DNA of 56,520 nt from Thermoplasmata archaeon (lineage in GTDB: Archaea; Thermoplasmatota; Thermoplasmata; Thermoplasmatales; Thermoplasmataceae): assembly GCA_015520045.1 (NCBI GenBank), contig WAQW01000057.1, positions 1 through 56,520 of the forward strand. Reading direction: 5' to 3'. Made by a program: the position numbers and the translations under genes. The notes under the pieces are model-generated. The model searched no databases, had not been told where the DNA came from, and worked only from the letters and a program-made list of their open reading frames with translations. Each line of letters opens with the position of its first letter. Within the stretch, counting starts at the first letter, position 1. This document shows, piece after piece, positions 1-8,888 of this stretch.

Positions 1-2
1 CT

Positions 3-332
3 GTATATGATATTAACATTATGGTGTTCCAGTTCTATGATGGCTCGCGTCAATATCTGGAAAATTGGAAAAAGGAGGATACATTTATCATTATGGATAC
101 TGTCAGGGATCTCTATTCCTGTGATCCTATCATAGGGGAGTTCCTCAGATTTGTTAAAAGGAATAAGACGGAAATATTCAGGTATCTTGTTGATCCTGAT
201 ATGAATAAAACAAACAATGTTGCAGAGCATCATTTCTCCGTTAGATCTGAACTTCTGAAGAGAAGATTCAAAACCCGTGAAGGCCTGCTGAAAACATCCT
301 ACTGGTATCGCCGGCTATCAACGAAAATTTGA
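3..332 (+). pseudogene. C-terminal part of a DDE-type transposase, cut by the window edge
   Basis: The reading frame is open from the first bases of the window to a TGA at 330-332, so the gene begins outside the window. The segment has a motif NNVAEHHFSVRSELLKRRF followed by FKTREGLLKT, the typical end of DDE transposases in which the Glu after NN is the last catalytic residue. The IS family cannot be settled from this fragment (it resembles IS66- and ISL3-like ends). No inverted repeat was recognised after the stop. Whether the complete gene is intact outside the window cannot be told, so pseudogene is a provisional type. Confidence 0.6.
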
Positions 333-388
333 CAGCCTCACAAAAAGGTAAAATAATTATATTGTTCTATAATATTCTTCGATAACAA

Positions 389-709
389 ATGCAAAAAAGA
401 TACGCAAAAGGGAGGCCAAGAAGAAGGTACAATAGTCGGAGGAATCCTTACCCCGCCCAATCAAACAAGATCAAAAAGCTTGATATGAGCAAAAGTGATG
501 AATTTCAATATGTTCTTTCAAATACTGTTGTTTCTCTTCCGGATGATGTTCGCGGTGCTATAAAAGGAGGAATTTATGCCCTTTTTTCAAAAAGAGGAGT
601 TGGATATGCCAAGGATTTTATTCGAAAGAAAAACAATGAAGGAATAATACCTGACCGTATGAGTGAAGAACTAATGGGGCTTATTCACAGATATTCAAAA
701 TACCAGTAG
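389..709 (+). CDS. small basic protein of unknown function
   Basis: This 106-residue protein was not recognised. The first 30 residues are very rich in Arg, Lys and Asn with several Tyr, suggesting nucleic-acid contact. The rest is a short mixed region with the phrase VVSLPDDVRGAIKGGIY. An AT-rich TATA-like stretch lies just upstream (about 366-375). The gene precedes the DUF357 gene on the same strand with a 34-base gap, so the two may be cotranscribed. The coding call rests on length, codon structure and spacing only. Confidence 0.6.
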   Translation: MQKRYAKGRPRRRYNSRRNPYPAQSNKIKKLDMSKSDEFQYVLSNTVVSLPDDVRGAIKGGIYALFSKRGVGYAKDFIRKKNNEGIIPDRMSEELMGLIHRYSKYQ

Positions 710-743
710 CTATGAGTGGTAAAAGTTCTATGCATCTTAGTGA

Positions 744-1040
744 ATGCCAATTATGAATGATCTGAAAGAGAGGGTTGAGAAATATATAGAGATGGAAAAA
801 AAGGCGTTTGACAAGCTTAAAATAGGGGTTCCACCCGGATCATATCTTGAGGGATCGGCGAGAGATTTCCTGTTCATGGCGAAAAGTTATTACAATGACG
901 CGATTTTCTTTAAAAAGAAAGGTGATCTTGTAAATGCTCTTGCTGCTCTGAATTATTCATATGGATGGATAGACGCTGGCGTCAGAATAGGTCTTCTGGA
1001 TGGTGGAGATGACCATCGACTCTTTACACATTTTAAGTGA
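744..1040 (+). CDS. DUF357 family protein
   Basis: This 98-residue soluble helical protein matches the archaeal DUF357 family. The diagnostic block is in the second half: ARDFLFMAKSYYNDAIFF, then GDLVNALAALNYSYGWID and AGVRIGLL, the two-helix repeat seen in this family. Its molecular role is not established. Translation may begin at ATG 744 or at ATG 753 (MNDLKERVEK). The stop lies 19 bases from the end of thiI, which runs in the opposite direction, so the two genes are convergent. Confidence 0.8.
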   Translation: MPIMNDLKERVEKYIEMEKKAFDKLKIGVPPGSYLEGSARDFLFMAKSYYNDAIFFKKKGDLVNALAALNYSYGWIDAGVRIGLLDGGDDHRLFTHFK

Positions 1041-1059
1041 CGTTAGGTTCGAACCGCCA

Positions 1060-2496
1060 TCATTGATTCGCAAGCCGTTTCATATCTCTCTCACTGGAAT
1101 AGTATACTTTGGTACCAGAATCTGCAAAAAGGGAGGAGGCGTAGGCGCTCTGCAAGCCCTCCTTACAATAAAAAACAATTGAGCTGTAGTGCTCCACATT
1201 CTTTTTGAGTCTCTCAAGTTCCCACAGTCTGAGATTGACAGCTCCTTTATAGTGCCATCTCTGGTATTCTTTTCTATCTCTGAGATCAACAATCAGAGAG
1301 TTCTCTGGGATCTCTTTAACCTCCATTTCGTCTTTTCCCAGAGATTTAAGAAATCCATCAACGGTGTCGGAAGAAAATGTCATCATATTCGTAAGAATCA
1401 TATCGACAATTTCCTCCGGAATACCGTTCTTCTCAAGTTCATCAATCGGTACCTCTGTGCGTGCGTGTTCTGCAAAAAGTGCGCAGAATTCTCCGGTATT
1501 CTTCTCTGGATATGTCCCTATTTTTCGAGCGAGATCTGTGATCTCATCCTTATCGAGTCCAATTAAAGGCCGGTAAATGGGGAGATCTACAAAATGAGAA
1601 AGGCTCATAAGGTTATCAGGCGTCTGGGAAGAAACCTGGCCTAAGGATTCACCGGTGATTATTCCCTTGTACCCAAATTTTGAGGATATTTTCTCAGCCA
1701 ACTTATAGAGAAGTAGCTTGAATAAAACTGTTCCAGCACTATCCTTACCATCTAAAATGGCATATTCAACGAATTTTCTGCAATCAAGAATATGGATTTT
1801 GGTAGTATAACCGTGGAGCCACCCTCTCGTGAGCTTAACAGCTGCATTTAGAAAATAGACAGTATCTATAGGATGAGCAAGAGAACAGAACAGAAAATTC
1901 ACAAGCACCCCTCGCTTCATCATCATCCAGGAAGCAACAGGCGAGTCTATGCCTCCAGACATCAGACACACCATAGATCCCTGAGATGATGTAGGCAACC
2001 CCCCTGGACCAGGAATCACGTTGGTGTAGAGATATGCGCTCTTGTTACGAATTTCGATGTTTATTTCTACATCCGGGCTTTTAAGTGAAACTCCGTCGGA
2101 TGAGCTTACAAGTAATTCTCCAAGTTGTCTCTCCACATCAATAGATGAAAAGGAGTGATTTCCCACCCTCCTGCATCTTACCGCAAATTTCTTTCCCACA
2201 ACAATGGATTTCGTCAGAGGATAGGCTTTTTCAAGAAGATCCGCAAGGGAGCTGAAATCAAACTTATAGACCGGAGAGAACGATTTGATTCCGAAAACGG
2301 TACTTAGGTTCCTTCTCACAGTACTCTCATCTGCAGATGTTTCGAGGAATATCCTTCCCCTTGTTTTTCGAATATCGGTCACGCTGCCAGGTGGCAGTGC
2401 TGCCTTTATGGATGTTATCAGCTTGCTCTCCATATTGCTCCTTGTATATCTCCGTTTTAAGCCGATTTCTGAATACCTGACAAGATAGAGTGACAT
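1060..2496 (-). CDS. thiI: tRNA 4-thiouridine sulfurtransferase with C-terminal rhodanese domain
   Basis: The enzyme adenylates U8 of tRNA and inserts sulfur to make 4-thiouridine. The 478 residues read, in order, as a ferredoxin-like and THUMP region (about 1-170), a PP-loop ATPase domain with the motif CLMSGGIDSPVASW (near 177), and a C-terminal rhodanese-like domain from about residue 395. The rhodanese active-site loop FYCKEGLQSAY contains Cys444, which corresponds to the persulfide cysteine of the E. coli enzyme. A second cysteine in GEFCALF corresponds to the disulfide partner in the PP-loop domain. Many archaeal ThiI proteins lack the rhodanese domain, so the full bacterial-like layout is notable. 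Confidence 0.93.
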   Translation of the reverse strand: MSLYLVRYSEIGLKRRYTRSNMESKLITSIKAALPPGSVTDIRKTRGRIFLETSADESTVRRNLSTVFGIKSFSPVYKFDFSSLADLLEKAYPLTKSIVVGKKFAVRCRRVGNHSFSSIDVERQLGELLVSSSDGVSLKSPDVEINIEIRNKSAYLYTNVIPGPGGLPTSSQGSMVCLMSGGIDSPVASWMMMKRGVLVNFLFCSLAHPIDTVYFLNAAVKLTRGWLHGYTTKIHILDCRKFVEYAILDGKDSAGTVLFKLLLYKLAEKISSKFGYKGIITGESLGQVSSQTPDNLMSLSHFVDLPIYRPLIGLDKDEITDLARKIGTYPEKNTGEFCALFAEHARTEVPIDELEKNGIPEEIVDMILTNMMTFSSDTVDGFLKSLGKDEMEVKEIPENSLIVDLRDRKEYQRWHYKGAVNLRLWELERLKKNVEHYSSIVFYCKEGLQSAYASSLFADSGTKVYYSSERDMKRLANQ

Positions 2497-2538
2497 TACA
2501 GCAACCCGTTCATTAAATATAATACGAAGATATTAAGA

Positions 2539-2955
2539 TCAGGGTATGTAGAGCTCCTTTAAACCAGACTGCATGTTTTTCTCACGTCGCATTGTGATAA
2601 GATCTAATTTTTGTATCTGAACCTCTAGAAGAGGGTTTGCCTCCCCGCTAAAAAAATGACCTCCAAACACCACATGATTGGAGTTTGCCAGAGCTATGTG
2701 AATATGTAATCTCGGTTCGTTTTCAGTGATGGAACCGTGGAACGAAACAACTTCCATTCGTTCCCTATACGAATCTTTTTTGTAATCTGGACCCTGAAAG
2801 TAGCCGATCTCTGCCTTTTCAATCATGCCCACTGCCCAGAGAACGGTTCCTGATTTAATTGCATATCTCTTGATCGCTTTTTCCAGTGCAGATAGGACCT
2901 GCTCGCCCTTCTCTATCTTACATACTATTATGTTGGCTCCACTGGCACACCTCAT
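2539..2955 (-). CDS. PPC/DUF296 domain protein
   Basis: This 138-residue protein corresponds to a single PPC (DUF296) domain. Family features visible are SGTVLWAVGMIEKAEIGYF in the first half and a metal-binding-type block LHIHIALANSNHVVFGGHF, with the HxH pair and a later His. Plant members are AT-hook DNA-binding proteins; the function of stand-alone archaeal members is not established. The gene is followed on the same strand by thiI after 42 bases, which is compatible with a shared transcript. Confidence 0.78.
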   Translation of the reverse strand: MRCASGANIIVCKIEKGEQVLSALEKAIKRYAIKSGTVLWAVGMIEKAEIGYFQGPDYKKDSYRERMEVVSFHGSITENEPRLHIHIALANSNHVVFGGHFFSGEANPLLEVQIQKLDLITMRREKNMQSGLKELYIP

Positions 2956-3191
2956 ATCCAGAAATTGCCTCTTACGATAAGATGTTTACCAAATCACCAT
3001 CTAGCTCCGTATTATAATTTCACCGTAATCGATTCACCAGTTAACATTGATTGTTGAACCACTATTGTCTGAAGATTCCGTTAAGGGAAGTTCGATTGCT
3101 TGATCAGGCATTTCTATCCTGTTTCCGATACTCATTCGAAGTACTTTTACAATAGCTTTTCAAATAATTATAGGGGTCAATGAGTGATATT

Positions 3192-3659
3192 TCAGGCCTT
3201 CACATTTATGGTTAGATAATCTCTAAGTATCCTGTATGTTAAACCCCATATTTCAACATCGCGCCATGTGTAACATGGATAGCCACTCGCAGTTTTACCC
3301 GTCTTAAGTTCATTTCTATCAATGACCAGAACGTCTTGAACCTCGTCTCCAGCCCTCAAATCAGAAGGAAGAGCCTCTTTATCAGTGAAGGCATAAACAT
3401 CAAGCTCAGCATTATTCGGATGGTATATTCCAAAGAAGGAAAGCTTTGACGGCCTGTAGCCAATTTCCTCATATGATTCTCTTACTGCCGCTTCGAGGGG
3501 AATCTCCCCCTCTCTTACAAATCCCCCAGGGAACGCTATCTGACCCGACCACGGATCACCATCACGCTTTCTCCTCCTAATGAAGATAATTTTTTCGTCT
3601 CCATTGATCAATGTGACGGCAGCAGATCTTCTCCGAGTCGCCTCGCTCGAAGTACTCAT
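3192..3659 (-). CDS. Nudix hydrolase, CoA-pyrophosphatase-like
   Basis: This 155-residue Nudix protein probably hydrolyses a nucleoside diphosphate derivative. The Nudix box lies at residues 46-68: Gly46, Glu52 and the core RESYEEIG with metal-binding glutamates 64 and 65. The preceding SGQIAFPGG resembles the motif of the CoA-diphosphatase (NudL) group, so CoA or a CoA derivative is the best substrate guess. The assignment to this subgroup is inference. It stands alone between a 236-base gap and the divergent 3' region of the phosphoesterase gene. Confidence 0.85.
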   Translation of the reverse strand: MSTSSEATRRRSAAVTLINGDEKIIFIRRRKRDGDPWSGQIAFPGGFVREGEIPLEAAVRESYEEIGYRPSKLSFFGIYHPNNAELDVYAFTDKEALPSDLRAGDEVQDVLVIDRNELKTGKTASGYPCYTWRDVEIWGLTYRILRDYLTINVKA

Positions 3660-3792
3660 TGCTTCCCCGTTATGCAGTCAAGTACATAATAAATACTTTT
3701 CCATTTCACTTCATACGGTTAATGGCACTTGTATCGCAGTCACACTCAGGTCGTTACCTATACTGGGATGCTTGGAGCATTCAGCAATCACT

Positions 3793-4518
3793 TCACGAAC
3801 GGAGATCCGAGAGAGAGCCAAGATCGATAAGACCATATTCTTCCGTTATCGCAAAGACTCTGAATGAATCCTGGTCAACGTTCTTCAGCACCGGAGTGAA
3901 ATGTTCTTCACTTATCAGAGAAGTGGAGAGATCCGCCCCAGATGAAAAAAAACTCAACGCAGGTAGCAGAAGGAGATTTTCCTTGCTACTGTATGCAAAG
4001 ACAGGCATTTTGTATGAACCACCGACCGAATCACGTAAAACTATGCTAGGATGCTCATGGCCAAGTATGGTAAACCCTTTGAGTCCCAAATCTTTGTCTC
4101 CATGATATATATAGAAGTTACCGAGCCTAATGGAATCTCTCAACACAATGTTCCTTGTAGAAAGTATGGCGGAGAGGTAATTGTCGTGATTTCCCCTTAT
4201 GAATACCAATTCGACCCGATGCGAATATCTATCTATGAAGTGTTTGGCATCACTCCATTCCTGAGGGAAATTTTTTGAGAAAGCATGTTTAAAGTCTCCG
4301 TTGATTATGATTCTCTCGGGATCATATGTTGCTATTATTTTATCTACCATACCCTCGACATGCTTCAGTTGCAACCTTGGGAGAAATAATCCCCTGAGGT
4401 TCATTTCCTGCTCAAATCCTAGATGGAGATCAGAAATAACTGCCGTCAGTTCCTCGGGAAGATAAGCACAATAGAACTCAGATATGAAAACATCATCAGA
4501 AATCCGGATATCCCGCAT
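3793..4518 (-). CDS. calcineurin-like metallophosphoesterase (COG1407-like)
   Basis: All five metallophosphoesterase motifs are present in this 241-residue protein: SDLHLG (Asp30, His32), GDFKH (Asp75), RGNHDN (Asn110, His111), YHGD and GHEHPS. The layout fits the COG1407 group of small archaeal and bacterial phosphoesterases, which in many genomes sit beside Lhr-type helicases or DNA ligase and have phosphodiesterase activity. Here the Lhr gene is 27 kb away. The start is 4 bases after the stop of the upstream aminotransferase, so the two are very likely one transcript. Confidence 0.85.
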   Translation of the reverse strand: MRDIRISDDVFISEFYCAYLPEELTAVISDLHLGFEQEMNLRGLFLPRLQLKHVEGMVDKIIATYDPERIIINGDFKHAFSKNFPQEWSDAKHFIDRYSHRVELVFIRGNHDNYLSAILSTRNIVLRDSIRLGNFYIYHGDKDLGLKGFTILGHEHPSIVLRDSVGGSYKMPVFAYSSKENLLLLPALSFFSSGADLSTSLISEEHFTPVLKNVDQDSFRVFAITEEYGLIDLGSLSDLRS

Positions 4519-4522
4519 GCAG

Positions 4523-5662
4523 TTATTTCCTCTCTTTTATGAACTCCCCTATCCTCCTTATACCTTCGGTTATGGATTTCTGCGACGCAGCGAACGAGAA
4601 ACGGAATCTGTTTTGTCCCGATCTACTAAAAGCAGTTCCTGGTGATACGATTACCTGCTTTTCCTGCAAGAGGAGATGGCTGAATCTGGGACTTCTCAGA
4701 TCAAGGTCAAATGAGGGAAAGGCATAGAATGTCCCTTCCGGCTTTCTAAGAGAAATTCCATCTATTTCACTGAAGAGCTTGTAAACAAGATCGCGCCTCT
4801 TTCTGAACTCATCTCTAAATTTCTCCGCACTGCCATATGAGTTCAATGCTTTCATAGCACCATATTGCGATATTGAAGGAGCGCATGTAATGGTTTGCTG
4901 TTGAATCCTGTTGCATATCTTTATGACCTCATCTGGAGCATTGAGATATCCAACCCTCCATCCTGTCATTGCAAATCCCTTGGAGAAACCGCTTATTGTA
5001 ACCGTTTTCTCAGCCATCTCATCGATTGATCCCGGGGAAAAATGTTTTCCCTCAAAAACTATATCCTCGTATATCTCGTCGGAGATGAGGTACATGTTAT
5101 TTTCAAGAATAAAATCACTAAGTTCCCTGATCGATTTTTCGGAATAAACTTTACCGGTTGGGTTGTTCGGTGTGTTGAGTATGAAAACAGAAGTTTTGGA
5201 TGTTACGAATCTTCTGGCCACATCAAGGTCCAGTTCATAATCATCATCAGTGGGAACGGACAAGGGTTCAGCTCCAGCAAGCTTGATAATATCAGGATAC
5301 GACAGGTAATACGGATCTGGGATCATAACCATGTCCCCCGGTTCTGTTAATGCCATAACCGAAAGGAAAATGGCGAACTTAGTAGGGGTAACAAGCACGT
5401 TATCAGGCGATGAAACAATGTTGTTTCTCTCGCGAAGCTTTTTCGAGATCTCTTTTCTCAGCTCCAGCAGGCCCATAGAAGGAGTGTAATGAGTTCCACC
5501 TCGCCTGGCACTGTCAAACGCATAATCTATTATCTCAGAGGGTGTTGTAAAATCAGGCTCGCCAATTCCAAAATTCAAAACGTGAATCCCTTTTTCCCTC
5601 ATTTCGGAAGCGAGACGCATCATCGATACGGAAGCAGACTCTTTTATATCTATATGCCTCAT
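4523..5662 (-). CDS. class I/II PLP-dependent aminotransferase (aspartate-type)
   Basis: This is a fold-type I aminotransferase of 379 residues. The PLP lysine lies in SGFSKGFAMTGWRVGY, and the substrate and cofactor residues sit in NTPNNPTGKVY and ISDEIYEDI. The sequence fits the archaeal aspartate aminotransferase subgroup, but the amino-acid preference cannot be fixed by reading. A TTG eight codons further upstream (5686) is an alternative start. The ATG at 5662 is preferred because family N-termini begin close to the motif SVSMMRLASEM. It probably drives the phosphoesterase gene that follows after 4 bases. Confidence 0.9.
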   Translation of the reverse strand: MRHIDIKESASVSMMRLASEMREKGIHVLNFGIGEPDFTTPSEIIDYAFDSARRGGTHYTPSMGLLELRKEISKKLRERNNIVSSPDNVLVTPTKFAIFLSVMALTEPGDMVMIPDPYYLSYPDIIKLAGAEPLSVPTDDDYELDLDVARRFVTSKTSVFILNTPNNPTGKVYSEKSIRELSDFILENNMYLISDEIYEDIVFEGKHFSPGSIDEMAEKTVTISGFSKGFAMTGWRVGYLNAPDEVIKICNRIQQQTITCAPSISQYGAMKALNSYGSAEKFRDEFRKRRDLVYKLFSEIDGISLRKPEGTFYAFPSFDLDLRSPRFSHLLLQEKQVIVSPGTAFSRSGQNRFRFSFAASQKSITEGIRRIGEFIKERK

Positions 5663-5809
5663 TTGAACCCCTGGGAGCCAATACAATAATCGCTGTTAAA
5701 ACTATCTATGATAAATGCACGTAAATGCACAAAACAAGACAATCAGAAAACAAAAGGGAAACTAAAAACAATTAGATAAAAATTAAAAATTTTAAATCAC
5801 TCCTAATTC

Positions 5810-7576
5810 TCAGCGTTTCCTTTTCCTGATTAGGGCAGCAGATATTCCAATGATTGCCAGGATGAGAACTCCGGCCACTATCAATTTCCCTGTGCTTCCT
5901 GAAAGAGCTGGAAGTGATGAGGATGTCGGCTGTGTTGAAGTGGTGCTAGCCTGAGATATTGTGATCGTGTGGACTGAAAAGTGTGGAACATGAATGACTA
6001 TGAGAACGCCACCAGAAGTGCTGATCTCTGCGAATTTAGCCTGTGACGATACTGTTAAATTCAATACACCAGAGAGCGTTGAAATCTGTGCCGTAGCTCC
6101 ATCGAATGTAACTTTCACGTTGGATTTACTGTTTATTACTGTGTTGGACACAAAGATGACTATGTTTGTACCCCTGTGATGGGCGGATGATACCTCAAGT
6201 GAGACTTTACCAGATGTAACTTTGCTGATGACCATATTGACAGAGTTGTTCATCTTGATGGTTACATTTGCATTTGTTCCGCTGCCTGTTATTGCAAGTT
6301 CTGCGGCAACTTTACCTGATTCCATTGCCCGGTTTAGTCTCTCTGAAACATTCAGACCAAGGTGCTGCAGACCAGGTGGAGTAACCATTGACAGTTTGCC
6401 GACCTCGTTTGAACTTATCAGTATGTTACTCCCGTTGATGGAGACGTTTCCATCCCTAATGAGTATATAGGAGTTCAGTCCGTTTCCAGATATATGAACT
6501 GCATACCTCCCAGCTTCAATCTCGTGATCGGATTCAAGTGCAACGTTGGAGAACTGTGAGAAGTTCGAGGTCATGGTACTGTTGTAGTGCATGGACGATC
6601 CCTTCGTCAGAATTATGTTGGCTGAGAGTCCAGGAGCCATCGTGAGATTTACAGTCCCATTCTTCCACAGGATAATAGATTGCATCGCCGGATTGTTATG
6701 GAAAGCGTATATGTAGGAGCTGTTTGAGAAGATGAATATGGATCCAAGGAGTATGGGCTGCCCTACGGGTATGAGAAAATGGCTATCATCTTCACCAATA
6801 GTGCCATTCGCACTGACGGCAATAGAACTGAATATTGTGCGAGATGCTTGAACATCATAGAAATTACTGACCGTACCGCTGGTTGAGTTTAGCTTCAGGG
6901 AAAGAAATTGACCGGTAAGCACGCCCGTTGTTTTGTTGTATGTGAACCTGCTGTTGTGAGAATGATCCCATTCAATGTGGCTCATCTGGGCTACGAGAGG
7001 TACCATTCCGAGAACAACAGGCTGAGTAGATGCGGAGAAGTAGGCGGTTGTGTTGTTTACCTTTGCCTTCGTGTTTGAGAAAATGTAATAGACAGATCCA
7101 TTCAGGTTCGTTGTCTTGTATATGTTTATGGTATTCGTGAAGCCACTGCCCATAGTGCCGTTCATTCCTTCGAAGGCATCTCCCTGATCGAGATTCATCC
7201 TAGCTCCGACTGGTAACAGTTTGTTGTTGACTGTGACAGAAATATTTGAATTCAGAGAGTCAGAGATCATCACAAATAACTTCTCGGCATGCGTCTTGAG
7301 TATGGTCGCATTTTTGAGCACTATACTTCCCTGCGGTGAAGAAAAGTGGAATGAGGTCGTTGAATTCGACGATACCTTAATGAGGGGTGTCAGGGCAACA
7401 GAAATTCCCTCGTGCGAATATTGCAGATCTTTGACAACACTCGTAGTCTTGTTGTACTGGAAAGTATAGTTTCCCAGTGTGGTCGTAGACATCGATGTGG
7501 ATGTCATTCCTACTGCGGAACCTGCAGCAAACAATAGTGTTATTATTACCACAGGAACCAATAGTTTCGTATTCAT
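5810..7576 (-). CDS. secreted, C-terminally anchored glycosylated surface protein
   Basis: This 588-residue protein has a signal peptide (LLVPVVIITLLFAAG, residues about 5-20), a long extracellular part almost devoid of charge clusters and rich in Ser, Thr and Asn, and a C-terminal transmembrane anchor (LIVAGVLILAIIGISAAL) ending in RKRKR. Dozens of Asn-X-Ser/Thr sequons are visible, so heavy N-glycosylation is expected. A Ser/Thr/Pro-rich stalk (STTSTQPTSSS) precedes the anchor. There is no catalytic motif. The repeated beta-strand-like phrases suggest a parallel beta-helix or adhesin-like fold. Probable role: cell-surface layer or glycocalyx component; this is inference. Confidence 0.75.
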   Translation of the reverse strand: MNTKLLVPVVIITLLFAAGSAVGMTSTSMSTTTLGNYTFQYNKTTSVVKDLQYSHEGISVALTPLIKVSSNSTTSFHFSSPQGSIVLKNATILKTHAEKLFVMISDSLNSNISVTVNNKLLPVGARMNLDQGDAFEGMNGTMGSGFTNTINIYKTTNLNGSVYYIFSNTKAKVNNTTAYFSASTQPVVLGMVPLVAQMSHIEWDHSHNSRFTYNKTTGVLTGQFLSLKLNSTSGTVSNFYDVQASRTIFSSIAVSANGTIGEDDSHFLIPVGQPILLGSIFIFSNSSYIYAFHNNPAMQSIILWKNGTVNLTMAPGLSANIILTKGSSMHYNSTMTSNFSQFSNVALESDHEIEAGRYAVHISGNGLNSYILIRDGNVSINGSNILISSNEVGKLSMVTPPGLQHLGLNVSERLNRAMESGKVAAELAITGSGTNANVTIKMNNSVNMVISKVTSGKVSLEVSSAHHRGTNIVIFVSNTVINSKSNVKVTFDGATAQISTLSGVLNLTVSSQAKFAEISTSGGVLIVIHVPHFSVHTITISQASTTSTQPTSSSLPALSGSTGKLIVAGVLILAIIGISAALIRKRKR

Positions 7577-7591
7577 ATTGAGTTTATTTAA

Positions 7592-7604
7592 ACGTATATA
7601 TAAG
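7592..7604 (-). promoter_or_regulatory. TATA-like box upstream of the surface-protein gene
   Basis: On the minus strand the run TTATATATACG lies about 22 bases before the ATG at 7576, with a second AT-rich run TTTAAATAA nearer the start. The position fits an archaeal TATA box serving a short- or no-leader mRNA. Confidence 0.5.
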
Positions 7605-7659
7605 CATTTATTGGTACAATATCGTACTAATTTCGTTCATATCAGGATATTTACCATCA

Positions 7660-8160
7660 TTAGAAATGAAACGGACGTGGTTTTGAACTCCACAGACGTG
7701 CTTCTCTGATGGCTATTTCAACCGCTTCGGATGGATCTGATGCTTTGAAGAATTTCCCCTCCGTTGGTTTTCTCGGCTGTATTGAAAGGTCTCCTATGCT
7801 TACTACCGATTTCCCTTCAGAAATTGCAAAATACGCTTCAGAACGAGTTCCAGATGAACCATCGACAGATATCACAGCTTCTCCCGCCCGCACAACGAGG
7901 AAGTTTCGTGCAAAGCCAATGCCCGTAGGAATCTTTACGGTTAGGTATCTATTTCCTTCATTTAACGAAGTACCGGGAAGGATTCCGACAGATATTCCGC
8001 CAGAATCCTTCACCCCCTTTGCAACGCACTCCATTACTCCAGTGAGACCACCACAAACAACGATGCAACCTCTCTCAGAAAGCAACCTACCGATATTGTA
8101 GGCAATGCTGCAGTATTCTTCATCTACTGAGGATCCTCCAATAACGGAAATATTACACAT
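7660..8160 (-). CDS. TIGR00725/LOG-family nucleotide-binding protein
   Basis: The protein has a Rossmann-like fold of the lysine-decarboxylase-like (LOG/MoCo-carrier-like) superfamily, about 166 residues. Visible features are the N-terminal CNISVIGGSSVDEEY, the glycine-rich CGGLTGVMECVAKG and a degenerate PGGxGTxxE motif read as DGSSGTRSEAYFA. LOG proteins cleave cytokinin-type nucleotides, but this TIGR00725 branch has no established substrate, and the second motif differs from the catalytic consensus. The start is placed at ATG 8160 because the six codons upstream (MLSFIV) do not fit the family N-terminus. It is divergent from idi. Confidence 0.75.
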   Translation of the reverse strand: MCNISVIGGSSVDEEYCSIAYNIGRLLSERGCIVVCGGLTGVMECVAKGVKDSGGISVGILPGTSLNEGNRYLTVKIPTGIGFARNFLVVRAGEAVISVDGSSGTRSEAYFAISEGKSVVSIGDLSIQPRKPTEGKFFKASDPSEAVEIAIREARLWSSKPRPFHF

Positions 8161-8235
8161 AACAATGAAAGACAACAATTGCTATTAAAGAGAACTGTTG
8201 TCATTTCGGTCATAAAATCAGTATTTATTTTATGT

Positions 8236-8784
8236 ATGTGGACATTACAGTGTGTGGAAACTGAACCATATGTAATTCTCGTCGATGAATCAGATAACCA
8301 GATCGGAACGGAAAGGAAAATGGCAGCGCATAAAAACGGGGGCAAGCTTCACAGAGCTTTTTCTATATTCGTATTCAATTCAAGAGGTGAGCTCCTACTC
8401 CAGCAGAGAGCAAAGCAAAAATACCATGCTCCGCTGATGTGGGCCAATACCTGTTGCAGCCATCCCAGACCTGGGGAGAGTATCCTGGAAGCAGCTCACA
8501 GAAGATTGAAGGAAGAGCTGGGATTTGACTGTCCTCTGGAAGAGAAATTTTCATTCACCTACAGGGAGCCTGTTGGTAACGGGCTCACCGAGTGGGAGTT
8601 TGATCATGTCATATTTGGCCACTACGATGGTCCGGTTATACCCAACCAGGATGAGGTGGAAAGTGTGAAATGGATAACCCTTGATGAACTCAAGAGGGAG
8701 CTGACGGCTGATCCTGAGAAATATGCACCCTGGCTAAGAATATGTATCGATAGGGTTATTCGTGAATTTGAATCATCGCCTTAA
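8236..8784 (+). CDS. idi: isopentenyl-diphosphate delta-isomerase, type I
   Basis: The enzyme interconverts IPP and DMAPP for archaeal ether-lipid synthesis. The 182-residue Nudix-fold protein has the catalytic cysteine in NTCCSHPRPGES (Cys74), a Nudix helix AAHRRLKEELGF and the acidic residue in TEWEFDHVIFG that serves as second catalytic group. ATG 8236 is chosen because a longer TTG start at 8179 adds 19 residues unlike the family and because an AT-rich TATA-like run (CATAAAAT at 8211-8218) is placed about 21 bases upstream. Type I is the Nudix form; many archaea use type II instead. Confidence 0.92.
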   Translation: MWTLQCVETEPYVILVDESDNQIGTERKMAAHKNGGKLHRAFSIFVFNSRGELLLQQRAKQKYHAPLMWANTCCSHPRPGESILEAAHRRLKEELGFDCPLEEKFSFTYREPVGNGLTEWEFDHVIFGHYDGPVIPNQDEVESVKWITLDELKRELTADPEKYAPWLRICIDRVIREFESSP

Positions 8785-8888
8785 CCCAGGATAACTGATC
8801 TTTTTAGAAACCCTGCCCGGTTAAACTGACATTATGTGTTTATATTTTGATTCAGTGGGTTTATCATCTCATAAGCGTTGCACTGTAA

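Noticed and set aside
3034-3135. A 33-codon open frame on the minus strand between the Nudix and PPC genes
   Set aside because: It is short, has no family feature and its promoter spacing is not convincing. It may be a chance frame.
5662-5686. Upstream TTG start for the aminotransferase
   Set aside because: It adds eight residues without family support; the ATG at 5662 is the simpler start.
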